Shown here in pieces: positions 16,209 through 24,365 of a stretch of DNA of 39,497 nt. Made by a program: the position numbers and the translations under genes. Under the pieces are notes generated by a model. It worked only from the letters and a program-made list of their open reading frames with translations. It did no database searches and was not told where the DNA came from. Origin of the DNA: JOPF133 sp052144935 (GTDB lineage: Bacteria; Acidobacteriota; Terriglobia; Bryobacterales; Bryobacteraceae); assembly GCA_052144935.1 (NCBI GenBank), contig JBKQPR010000188.1, positions 1 through 39,497 of the forward strand. Direction: 5' to 3'. How positions within the stretch are numbered: the first letter of the stretch is position 1; each line of letters starts with the position of its first letter.

Positions 16209-19037
16209 ATGGTCAGGGTTGTGGCAGTTTTCCTTCTCTGCGTCACAGTGCTTTGCGGACAGCAGTACGTGATCTTTACAATCGCCGGTGGCGCTCCCCC
16301 GGTCACCCCCGCGCCGGCGGCCGGATCTTCGGTTGGCGATCCCCCGCGCGGGGCGGTCGATTCGGCCGGCAACCTCTATTTCGGCAGCGATCATTCCATC
16401 TTCAAAGTGGATTCCAGCGGCACGCTGACCTGCATCGGCGGCACGGGCCGGGAAGGCTTTTCGGGCGACGGCGGCGCGGCCACCAGCGCGCAGATGTCCT
16501 ACCCTTGGGGGATCGCGGTGGATGCCTCCGGCAATGTCTACTTCACCGATCAGAATTCCAACAACATTCGCCGGATCGCGGTCAACGGGACCATCGGCGT
16601 GTTCGCCGGGTCGGCCAGAGCCGGCTTTTCGGGCGATGGCGGCCCGGCCTCCGGCGCGCAGTTCTCAGGCCCTAGTGGCCTGGCCTTCGATTCGGCGGGC
16701 AACCTTTACGTGGCCGACACGGGCAACCAGCGCATCCGCAAAATTGCGCCGGATGGAACCATAAGCACTGTGGCGGGGAGCGGGGAGCAGGGGTATACCA
16801 ACGATGGCGCGCCCGCGATCTACGCCGACCTCAATGGACCGGAGGGCGTGGCCGCCGATCCATCGGGCAACCTTTACATCGCCGACACGCTGAACCAGCG
16901 CATCCGGATGGTGGCCAAGGACGGCACGATTTCCACCTTTGCCGGAACCGGATTTCCAGGCTATTCGGGCGATGGCGGCCCGGCCACCGCGGCCACCATG
17001 TTCCTGCCCACGGACGTAGCCGCCGACCGGTCGGGCAAGGTGTACATCGCGGACCTGGGCAGCAGCCGCATCCGCGTGGTGGCCAATGGGACCATCACGA
17101 CGATTGCCGGCAGCGACAGCGGCGCCACACCCACCGATGGCCAGGCTGCGATCTCGATCCGCTTTAACGGTCCCACGGGCGTCGTGGTGGATTCGGCGGG
17201 GAATGTCTATTTCGCCGAGGGGTCGATCGGCTCGGGTACCGGTTTGGGGGACGCAGCTTACAAGATCTGGAAGGTCGACGCGGGCGACATTCTGACCACC
17301 GCCGCGGGCGACGGTCTGGAAAGCTATAGCGGCGATGGCGGTCCGGCCGCACGGGCGCAGATCGACACTCCGGCCGCCATGGCGTTCGATTCCGCCGGCA
17401 ATCTTTATGTGGCCGATTCCGGGAACAACCGGGTGCGCCAGATCTCGCCGGGGGGCGCCATCGTCACCGTGGCGGGCACCGGGGTGGCGGGCTATTCGGG
17501 CGATTACGGGCCGGCCACCAGCGCGCAACTCAATCGGCCCATGGGGGTTGCCTTGGACAGCGCGGGCAATCTATACATCGCGGACACGGGCAACAACCGG
17601 ATTCGCCTGGTTTACCCCGACGGCACGATCGCCCCGGTGGCGGGCAATGGAAACGCCGCCTTTGAAGGCGATGGAGGCCAAGCGGTCCTGGCGGCTCTGC
17701 ACGCCCCGCGTGGAGTGGCGGTGGATTCCGGGTTCAACGTATATATCGCCGACACGCTGAGCCTGCGGGTGCGAGAGATTACCACGGACGGGGTCATCCA
17801 CACCCTGGCGGGCTCGGGAGTGGCCGGTTTCTCGGGCGATTTAGGGTCGGCCACCAGCGCGAATCTGAACTCCCCCTCCAGCGTCGCCGTGGATGCCCAA
17901 GGCAACGTTTATTTCACCGACGAATTGAACGGGCTGGTGCGCAAGATCTCCACTGGGGGCGTGATCACCACGGTGGCGGGCACTCCCCTCCCGAGCGGCC
18001 CCGGTCTCCATGCAATCATCGTTGGCGGCGATGGCGGACCCGCCACGCAGGCGTTGCTGCTGGCGCCCAAAGCCGTCCTGCTGGACGGTTCCGGGAACCT
18101 GTACATCACCGATTCGGGCGAAAATCGCGTGCGCATGGTGACGCCGAACGGCACCATCGGCACCATCGCCGGCAACGGAACCTGCTGCTATTCGGGCGAT
18201 GGCGGGCTGGCCAACGCGGCCCAGTTGAACGTGCCGTGGGGCCTGGCGCTGGATAAGGCGGGCAATCTGTATGTGGCGGACTCGGCCAACAACGCCATCC
18301 GGCAGGTGGCACCGGCGGGATCCAGTTCTTTCATCCTGCGGGTGGTGAATTCCGCCAGCAACCAGAGTGGCGGGGTTTCGCCCGGCGAAATCGTGGCTAT
18401 CTACGGAGCCGGCTTGGGGCCGGCGCAGCCGCAGCAGTTTCAGCCTGCCGGCAGCGGGCAAGTCCCCATCCAACTGGGCGGCACGCAGGTGCTGTTCAAC
18501 GGCACGCCGGGACCGATTCTGTACACTTCGGCGGGACAGGTTTCGGTGGTGGCGCCGTATGAGATGTCGGGCGCAAACGTGCAGATCGCCGTCCAATACC
18601 AGGGGCAGACCACGGCGGCGCTGAGTGTGCCGCTGGTCCCCTCGGCGCCGGCGATCTTCTCGCTGGATGCAAGCGGCAGCGGCCAGGCACGGGCGTTCAA
18701 TGCCGATGGAACGCCGAACAGCGCGGCGAATCCGGCGGCGGCGGGCAGCACGATCACGTTCTACGCCACCGGCGAGGGGCAGACTTCGCCCGTGGGAGTG
18801 GACGGCCAACTGGACGGAGCGAATCCGCCGCAGCCGGTTCTGCCGGTCGCGGTGACCATCGGAGGCGAGGCGGCCAGAGTGCAGTATGCGGGCGGCGTCG
18901 AAGGCCAGGTGGCGGGACTCATGATGGTGCGCGTCCAGATTCCTGGCGGTGTGGCGGCCGGGAGGGCGGTGCCGGTTCAATTGCAGGTGGGGACGGCGGC
19001 GAGTCCGGGGGCCGTCACCATCGCGGTGAGCCAGTAG
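16209..19037 (+). CDS. Secreted NHL-repeat beta-propeller protein with Solibacter-type C-terminal domain
   Basis: 942 residues. After a signal peptide (MVRVVAVFLLCVTVLCG) come about eleven NHL-type units from residue 25 to about 700. Each carries variants of SGDGGPAT, then DSAGNLYIADTGNNRIR and GTITTVAG. The last 235 residues, starting VVNSASNQSGGVSPGEIVAIYG, are the beta-rich domain that acidobacterial genomes attach to many secreted proteins (TIGR03437-like). NHL propellers usually bind protein, RNA or sugar surfaces; a ligand cannot be named. The ATG at 16209 is chosen over 16179 because it starts the signal peptide directly, with a weak GAAGAG upstream. The 357-base gap before it has no convincing gene. 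Confidence 0.9.
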   Translation: MVRVVAVFLLCVTVLCGQQYVIFTIAGGAPPVTPAPAAGSSVGDPPRGAVDSAGNLYFGSDHSIFKVDSSGTLTCIGGTGREGFSGDGGAATSAQMSYPWGIAVDASGNVYFTDQNSNNIRRIAVNGTIGVFAGSARAGFSGDGGPASGAQFSGPSGLAFDSAGNLYVADTGNQRIRKIAPDGTISTVAGSGEQGYTNDGAPAIYADLNGPEGVAADPSGNLYIADTLNQRIRMVAKDGTISTFAGTGFPGYSGDGGPATAATMFLPTDVAADRSGKVYIADLGSSRIRVVANGTITTIAGSDSGATPTDGQAAISIRFNGPTGVVVDSAGNVYFAEGSIGSGTGLGDAAYKIWKVDAGDILTTAAGDGLESYSGDGGPAARAQIDTPAAMAFDSAGNLYVADSGNNRVRQISPGGAIVTVAGTGVAGYSGDYGPATSAQLNRPMGVALDSAGNLYIADTGNNRIRLVYPDGTIAPVAGNGNAAFEGDGGQAVLAALHAPRGVAVDSGFNVYIADTLSLRVREITTDGVIHTLAGSGVAGFSGDLGSATSANLNSPSSVAVDAQGNVYFTDELNGLVRKISTGGVITTVAGTPLPSGPGLHAIIVGGDGGPATQALLLAPKAVLLDGSGNLYITDSGENRVRMVTPNGTIGTIAGNGTCCYSGDGGLANAAQLNVPWGLALDKAGNLYVADSANNAIRQVAPAGSSSFILRVVNSASNQSGGVSPGEIVAIYGAGLGPAQPQQFQPAGSGQVPIQLGGTQVLFNGTPGPILYTSAGQVSVVAPYEMSGANVQIAVQYQGQTTAALSVPLVPSAPAIFSLDASGSGQARAFNADGTPNSAANPAAAGSTITFYATGEGQTSPVGVDGQLDGANPPQPVLPVAVTIGGEAARVQYAGGVEGQVAGLMMVRVQIPGGVAAGRAVPVQLQVGTAASPGAVTIAVSQ
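16440..18300 (+). repeat. Tandem NHL-unit coding repeats
   Basis: About eleven diverged in-frame units of roughly 150-180 bases inside the NHL gene. They are anchored by the codons for S/T-G-D-G-G (for example near 16460, 16630, 16965, 17330, 17500, 17670, 17835, 18030, 18195). They are diverged enough to be old duplications. Confidence 0.75.
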
Positions 19038-19317
19038 GGGCGATTCGGGGCCACCGGCACGGCAGCGGGACACAGTTCCCTGCGCCGGCTCAGTTCCCGC
19101 GGCCCCAATGGCGGCGCCTCAGCGCCTGACGTGTCGTTTTGCGGACCGATCAGCGTGGTCTACTCCATCACCTCTAAATTTCCTCGGCAGACCCGGGAGG
19201 GGCAAGCTGTGCTTCCACGGAGAGATGGCCGATCTGGCCACCAGCCGCGTTCGAGGCCTGTCTCTTCGAGTGGATCGTGATCCCGACGCGCCTCTGTTGC
19301 CGTCGCGACCCGCTAAG

Positions 19318-21163
19318 ATGGTCGTATTGTTTGACCGTGACAAGCCTGCTGATGGGTCGGCAAAAGGCGAGACGCGCTTCAGTGTGAACGCCACCGCGCC
19401 TCGCCTGCGCGAGCTTTGGAGTCCAGAGAAGCGCGGCCTCCGGATCGCTTGTCTCTTGGTCATTGCGAGCTACTTCGCCGGGTCCGCTACCGACGGATTG
19501 CGCGCCTACTTCACCCCGGATGACGGCAGCAATCTTATAAACATGCACGGGGTCTGGGAGCACTCGCTTGCCGACATGGCCGGCGCGGCGCTTCGTGTGG
19601 CCACGGGAGCCTATCGGCCGCTCGGCGGCATCTACTACCTGGTGCTGTACCGCCTCGCCGGCTTCCATCCTCTACCGTTTCGTGCAGTCTGTCTGTCTCT
19701 CATGCTGGTCAACCCTGTTTCTCGCGTTCTCGGTGCTCCGGCGCCTGTCCGGCTCCATCGAAGCGGCTCTTCTGGGCGCCCTCCTAATGGCGCGCCACCC
19801 GGCGCTCCTGTGGCTGTTCTATAGCAGCGGCATGATCTACGAGATTTTCTGCTTCCTGTTCTACTTCCTGGCTTTGCTGTGTTATTTGAATTGGCGGCGG
19901 GAGAGCGTCGCAACTCTAAGTTGGATGCGGGTGGCACTCTTGCTCGCACTGACCGCGTGCGCGCTAGATTCCAAAGAGATGGCGATGACCCTGCCGGCCA
20001 CCTTGTTATTGTTCGAATTGATCTATTTCACGCCGCGGTGGCGACCGTGGCGCGATGTCGTGCGGTTCGCCGTAGGCCAGGGCCGCGGCGCGCTGGCGAC
20101 GGCACTGCTGACCGCACCGGTAATCGCGGTAAAGCTGCTGACTAACAATCCCCTGAGCAACGATCCACGCTATCACGTCCATTCGTTTCGCAGTGTGATC
20201 GACGCGATGCGCGGCTATCAGGCCGCCTTGTTATACCTCAATCTCTACCGCGGCGACCTCTCCACGGCTGGATTGTTGCTGCTGTGGGCCGGTCTGGCCG
20301 CGCTTGCCATCGCGTTTCGCTCACGGGGGATGAAATTTGGCCTATGCCTGACGATCACCACGTTGGCACCTGTGTTGGTCATCGGGCCGCGCGGAGGCTA
20401 CATGCTTTACCTGCCCTTGATGGGATGGGCGCTCTTTTGGGGATCGGTCTTTGCGGAGGCGTGCGATCGTCTGATCGGCCTGGCCGCCCCAGCGCGCCTT
20501 CGGGTGACGGCACGGCTCGCGTGCGTCATAGTGGCCGGTGCCGCGATCGTCTACTGGCACGCGAGAATGCTCGCGCCGCCGATACTCGCAATCCACCGCG
20601 AGCACGGCGACGCGCGCCGGATTATGGGACAATTGCGCGAATTGCATCCGCGTCTGCCGAGCGATTCGTTCCTTCTGCTGGAAAACGATCCACTTCCGCT
20701 CGGATGGGGCCTGTCGTTCTTCGCGCAGTTGGCGTATGCTAATCCAGATATCATGCCGGAACGAGCTAGCATGATGGATCGGCCGCCCACGCCCGCGGAA
20801 AAGACCCTTTACGACCACGTCTTCGTGGACGATGGTGTACGACTGCGCGAAGTCCCGGTTGCTCCGGGAACCGGCGCCGGCCGGCCTCTCGAAGTTCGGT
20901 TCCTACCGCCACGCGTCAGACCGGGGGACATCTATCGTGTGTCCATTCCGGACTTGGCCGGCCAGACTATTGATGTGGCCATTCGCTCGACGCGCAAGGC
21001 TTCGTACCTCGCAGTCGTTCGCAAGTGGTGCACGTTGGACGCGTCGGGAAGTGCGACCTTGGAGACACCGGGACTTCCGCGGCAATCCATTTCCGTTCTG
21101 CGGGTACGGTCGCAGGGAAGTCGATGGATGCCGACGTCTGGAGTAATCGATGTCGCGCGGTGA
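19318..21163 (+). pseudogene. Polytopic GT-C-like membrane protein, disrupted by one frameshift
   Basis: Two overlapping frames make one protein. From the ATG at 19318 the first frame runs through LRAYFTPDDGSNLINMHG and RPLGGIYYLVLYRLAGFHPL to CLSLMLVN. The second frame then continues with LFLAFSVLRRLSGSIEAALL and many more membrane helices to 21163. The switch lies at the CCC of 19713-19715: removing one C restores a continuous protein of about 614 residues. The DDG-S near the start of the first loop, and about ten helices followed by a soluble C-terminal domain, recall GT-C glycosyltransferases (PMT/ArnT-like), but the family call is tentative. The intact length and coding bias on both sides suggest a recent mutation or a sequencing error. 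The 280 bases before it hold nothing recognisable. Confidence 0.7.
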
Positions 21164-21535
21164 TGGAATGAGGATAAAATGGGCCAGGGCCCGAACGGAC
21201 GCCCGCCGCCCACAGCGTTCTTTCGCTGGTGAAACGTCCCGAAAGCCGGCCGTTTTTTCGGCGCCGAGAGGCCAGCGCTGAACTGGCGAGGGCCGCGTCG
21301 GGAAGCCCGTAGAGCGATGCGGTCGGATGGCCGCATCCCCGCCGCGCCGCGGGCGGGACCGCGGGATGGCGGGCAGTTGTGGCTTGGCAGCGGCCCCGGC
21401 GCCGGCTCTGCGCGCGCCGCCTGGCGTACGTCAACTGCCGACCAGCCGACGCAATCGCGCCCCTTCACGTCATGCCCTCCCCCGCGGGGTTGGGCCGCGG
21501 GTGGTGGCGGGCCGGACCTCCGAAGTTCCGATCCG

Positions 21536-21556
21536 TCCCGGACACGATGTCCGGGA
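21536..21556. repeat. CCGGACA-core hairpin 1
   Basis: Nine-base arms TCCCGGACA and TGTCCGGGA around CGA, followed by AAAA. The core is the same as at 21601-21618. Confidence 0.6.
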
Positions 21557-21600
21557 AAATCGGACGGTTTGTTGAAACCAAAGACCTTATCGCGTTCAGG

Positions 21601-21618
21601 CCGGACATCCGTGTCCGG
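21601..21618. repeat. CCGGACA-core hairpin 2
   Basis: Seven-base arms CCGGACA and TGTCCGG around TCCG. It lies 45 bases from the hairpin at 21536-21556 and shares its core. Confidence 0.6.
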
Positions 21619-21822
21619 AAACCCGTTCCGCCGGCCGGAACTGGCCCGAAAGCTTCCCTCGGCCACATTGTAAGCCTGCGGCCAACGGGGATCGTCTTGA
21701 GAAACCTGCGGGAGGCGCGCAAGTTATTGAATTGGCAGGCGTAAGACGCCGAAGAAAAATTGCCGAACTTTGCGAACGGGTTTCGGCACCGCCGCCACGC
21801 CCGGAAGTATTATCATGGGCCA

Positions 21823-22488
21823 ATGCGAACCCCCATGCTCCTCGCGGCCCCGCTGATCGCCGCGGCCACCGTAACCGCGCTGGTTGCGCAGACCCAGGCG
21901 CCTCCCATCGACAACGACCAGGTGAGAGTCATCACCGCGCACGAACAGCCGCACGTGAAGACCGCTCTGCACGAGCACAAGTTCAACCGGGTGATGATCT
22001 ACCTGCAACCGGGCAGGCAGGAAATCATCTCCCAAGATGGCGCCAAGACGGTGCTCAATTTCAAGGCCGGCGAGGTCAAATGGAGTCCCGTCAGCGGAAT
22101 GCACACTGCGGAAGTGGTGAGCAACGCGCCGGTGACGATTATCGAGCTGGAGATCAAGAAGGAGGGCAACGGGAAGACCGCGGACAGCCGGCTCGATCCG
22201 CTCAAGGTCGATCCGCAGGACTACAAACTGGAGTTCGAGAATAGCCAGGTGCGGGTGGTCCGGGTGCGTATGGCGGCGCACCACCAGGTACCGCTGCACG
22301 AGCATAGCCTCAACCGCGTGGTGGTCTATCTGACCGACCAGAACACCAGGACTACGACACAGGATGGCAAAGTGGAAACCGTTCAGCACAAGGCCGGTGA
22401 GGCAAGCTGGGGCGGGCCCGTTACGCACAAGGAGGAAAACCTGCTGGACGGGCCGTTCGAAGTGGTGGTGGTGGAGTTTAAGAGCTGA
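21823..22488 (+). CDS. Secreted two-domain cupin-like protein
   Basis: 221 residues with a signal peptide (about 1-24, ending ALVAQ). Two cupin-like halves repeat the same order. The first has VKTALHEHKFNRVMIYLQPG, then GEVKWSPVSGMHTAEVVSN. The second has HHQVPLHEHSLNRVVVYLTD, then GEASWGGPVTHKEENLLDG. The LHEH-x-x-NRV motif occurs in both, so the gene looks like an internal duplication. LHEH supplies candidate metal-ligand histidines. The substrate is unknown. The ATG at 21823 gives a clean signal peptide; an upstream in-frame start at 21760 would bury it. Confidence 0.8.
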   Translation: MRTPMLLAAPLIAAATVTALVAQTQAPPIDNDQVRVITAHEQPHVKTALHEHKFNRVMIYLQPGRQEIISQDGAKTVLNFKAGEVKWSPVSGMHTAEVVSNAPVTIIELEIKKEGNGKTADSRLDPLKVDPQDYKLEFENSQVRVVRVRMAAHHQVPLHEHSLNRVVVYLTDQNTRTTTQDGKVETVQHKAGEASWGGPVTHKEENLLDGPFEVVVVEFKS

Positions 22489-22499
22489 GTGGCGGAAAG

Positions 22500-22600
22500 A
22501 CCGCTCCCCTACGGGTCGCGGCTCGGAAGGTTACGGTCGGGTGGAAGGTTACGGTCGCGGCTCCGACAGGCTTTCGGGGCCGCGACCGTCAGTAAGCGGT
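22500..22600. repeat. Interspersed palindromic repeat, family A, copy 3
   Basis: Arms 22551-22566 (ACGGTCGCGGCTCCGA) and 22574-22589 pair with a single G-T type mismatch. To the left lies a further GGGTCGCGGCTCGGA and a 15-base tandem pair GGAAGGTTACGGTCG (22526-22540 and 22543-22557). It sits exactly between the convergent 3' ends of the cupin and oxidoreductase genes. Confidence 0.75.
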
Positions 22601-22605
22601 GGCCC

Positions 22606-24150
22606 CTATGCCAGGGACCAGCCCTTGCGCATGGTGGGTTTGATGTACTTATTGGCCTCGTTGTTGTTGGTGATGCGCATCTTGGCCGGATCGTACTCGA
22701 TCTTGCCTTCCACGCGCAGCGCGATCACGCCGAGCAGCATCCATTCGACGAACGGCGAGGACACGTTGAAATTGGAGCAGGCCGGATCGCCGCCCTTGCA
22801 CGCGCGAATCCAGTCGCGGTAGTGGCCGGGGGAACGCGTCAGCAACTCCGGCGGGTAGTGGTAATCCTTCATCTTCTCGACCGGGAGCAGCCGCGTGTTG
22901 GCGCCATACGTGCCGGTGGTGATGATGCCCTTGTCGCCGAGGAAGACGCTGCCGTCGTTTTCACCGATCTGGTACGTCTGGGAGGCGTCGTAGACCTCGC
23001 CCTGTATACCCGTGGGCATCAATGAAGCGCTCACCGGCTGCCCGCTGCCGGGCGCCGGAGCTTGTGCCGCGCCTTGAGCCTGGCCCTGACCGCGCCCCTG
23101 GCCCCGCCCGCCGCCCGGCCGCGCGCGCCGGATGTCTCCCAGCATTTCGCCCTCGGGAACGCCCTGGATCTTAGGCGGCTCCTTCAGCCCGTCGTGCCAG
23201 AACAGCTTCACCGGAGGCATGGTGCCTAAGGCCGGGAAATCGAACCGGATGATGGATTTCTTGGGGAACATGAAGGAGCTGGCGCCTTCCTTCAATATGC
23301 ATTCGACGCTGGTGGGCGGACGCTGGCTGAGTTTCAGCGCCATGTTGGGCGCGCCCAGGATGTGGCAGGCCATATCGCCCAGGGCGCCGCAACCGAAGTC
23401 GTAGAAGCCGCGCCAGTTGAAGGGGTTGTAGAAACCGTAGCGGCCATTGGCGTAGGCCGGGCCGCCGTTCGAGTACGGCCGCGCGGCGGCATGGCCCAGC
23501 CACAGGTCCCAATCCAGGGTTTCGGGGACCGGCGACTCGGCCGGAATCTCGGTCAGCCCCTGCGGCCAGATCGGCCGGTCCGTCCAGGCATGCACTTCGG
23601 TGACGCCACCGATCTCCCCCGACCAGATCATCTCGGCGCACTGCCGGGTACCTTCGTTGGAGTAGCCCTGGTTGCCCATCTGGGTGGCGACTTTATACTT
23701 GTTGGCGGCCTCCACGATCTGGCGGGCTTCGTAGATCGTATGCACCAGCGGCTTTTGCACGTACACGTGCTTGCCGCGCTCCATGCAGTGGATGGCCACG
23801 GTGGCGTGCATGAAATCCGGGACGGTGCAGATGACGGCATCGATGTTGGCGCTCTCCTTCTCCAACATCTTGCGGAAATCCCTGTACTTGGGTTGTTTGT
23901 CGAACTGTTTGAAAATGGCGGAAGCCTGCTTGTCGTCTACATCGCAGAGCGCCACAATGTTTTCCGTGGGCGCACAGCCGCGGATGTCGCTGGCCGCCTT
24001 GCCGCCGGCTCCGATGGAAGCGATGTTGAGCTTCTCGTTAGGCGATTTATAGCCCATCATCTTGAGGGACGGCGTGCTGCCAAAGCCCCCCGTTGGGACA
24101 GCCCCCGCCAAGAGGCTACCGAAAAAGAAATGTCGTCGTGAAAGCGCCAT
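22606..24150 (-). CDS. Tat-exported Gfo/Idh/MocA family oxidoreductase
   Basis: 514 residues. A Tat signal (ALSRRHFFFGSLLAG, RR at 5-6) precedes a Rossmann-type start KLNIASIGAGGKAASDI, with the acidic strand end ALCDVDDKQ. GKHVYVQKPLVHTIYEAR contains the EKP/QKP-type catalytic-region lysine of this family. HWRGFYDF-like NWRGFYDFGCGALGDMACH and the C-terminal FNVSSPFVEWMLLGVIALR are typical of the exported bacterial sugar-oxidoreductase-like members. The likely cofactor is NAD(P) and the substrate a sugar or polyol; neither is certain. About residues 340-375 are a Gly/Gln/Arg/Ala-rich insert (GRGQGRGQGQAQG). The ATG at 24150 begins the Tat signal. The 215-base gap to the kinase gene holds only a possible hairpin at 24328-24355. 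Confidence 0.9.
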   Translation of the reverse strand: MALSRRHFFFGSLLAGAVPTGGFGSTPSLKMMGYKSPNEKLNIASIGAGGKAASDIRGCAPTENIVALCDVDDKQASAIFKQFDKQPKYRDFRKMLEKESANIDAVICTVPDFMHATVAIHCMERGKHVYVQKPLVHTIYEARQIVEAANKYKVATQMGNQGYSNEGTRQCAEMIWSGEIGGVTEVHAWTDRPIWPQGLTEIPAESPVPETLDWDLWLGHAAARPYSNGGPAYANGRYGFYNPFNWRGFYDFGCGALGDMACHILGAPNMALKLSQRPPTSVECILKEGASSFMFPKKSIIRFDFPALGTMPPVKLFWHDGLKEPPKIQGVPEGEMLGDIRRARPGGGRGQGRGQGQAQGAAQAPAPGSGQPVSASLMPTGIQGEVYDASQTYQIGENDGSVFLGDKGIITTGTYGANTRLLPVEKMKDYHYPPELLTRSPGHYRDWIRACKGGDPACSNFNVSSPFVEWMLLGVIALRVEGKIEYDPAKMRITNNNEANKYIKPTMRKGWSLA

Positions 24151-24327
24151 ATTTGCACCTCTGAATCCAAAAGCTCAGGGGTCCTTTCCGGCCAAGGCTA
24201 TGCCCCTCGGCGGCAAATCGACCCGGACTTGCATTCAGGATCATTCTAATCCCAAACCGGGAGGGGGTGGGAATTATCTTTGGGCAGCAGGGGGCTGGTT
24301 TGGGCGGCACTTCGCCGGCCTGGCGGC

Positions 24328-24355
24328 GACGGGAAGCCCGCACGGGGCGCCCGTC
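24328..24355 (-). terminator. Possible hairpin downstream of the kinase gene
   Basis: Arms GACGGG (24328-24333) and CCCGTC (24350-24355), with inner GCCC and GGGC pairs, lie just after the kinase stop on the minus strand. There is no T-tract, so the terminator role is weak. Confidence 0.25.
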
Positions 24356-24365
24356 TGCGCGGATC

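Larger units (their letters stand above)
21164..21822. other. 659-base intergenic region with small palindromes, no gene seen
   Basis: Open frames here on either strand lack family resemblance and have arginine/proline/alanine-rich translations typical of GC-rich noncoding DNA. The only structure seen is two hairpins sharing the CCGGACA/TGTCCGG core (listed separately) and a small stem near 21742-21754. Confidence 0.55.

Noticed and set aside
20932..21666. A 244-codon open frame on the minus strand in the long gap
   Set aside because: Half of it is antisense to the membrane glycosyltransferase-like gene, and the remainder is Arg/Pro/Gly-rich with no domain and crosses the hairpins.
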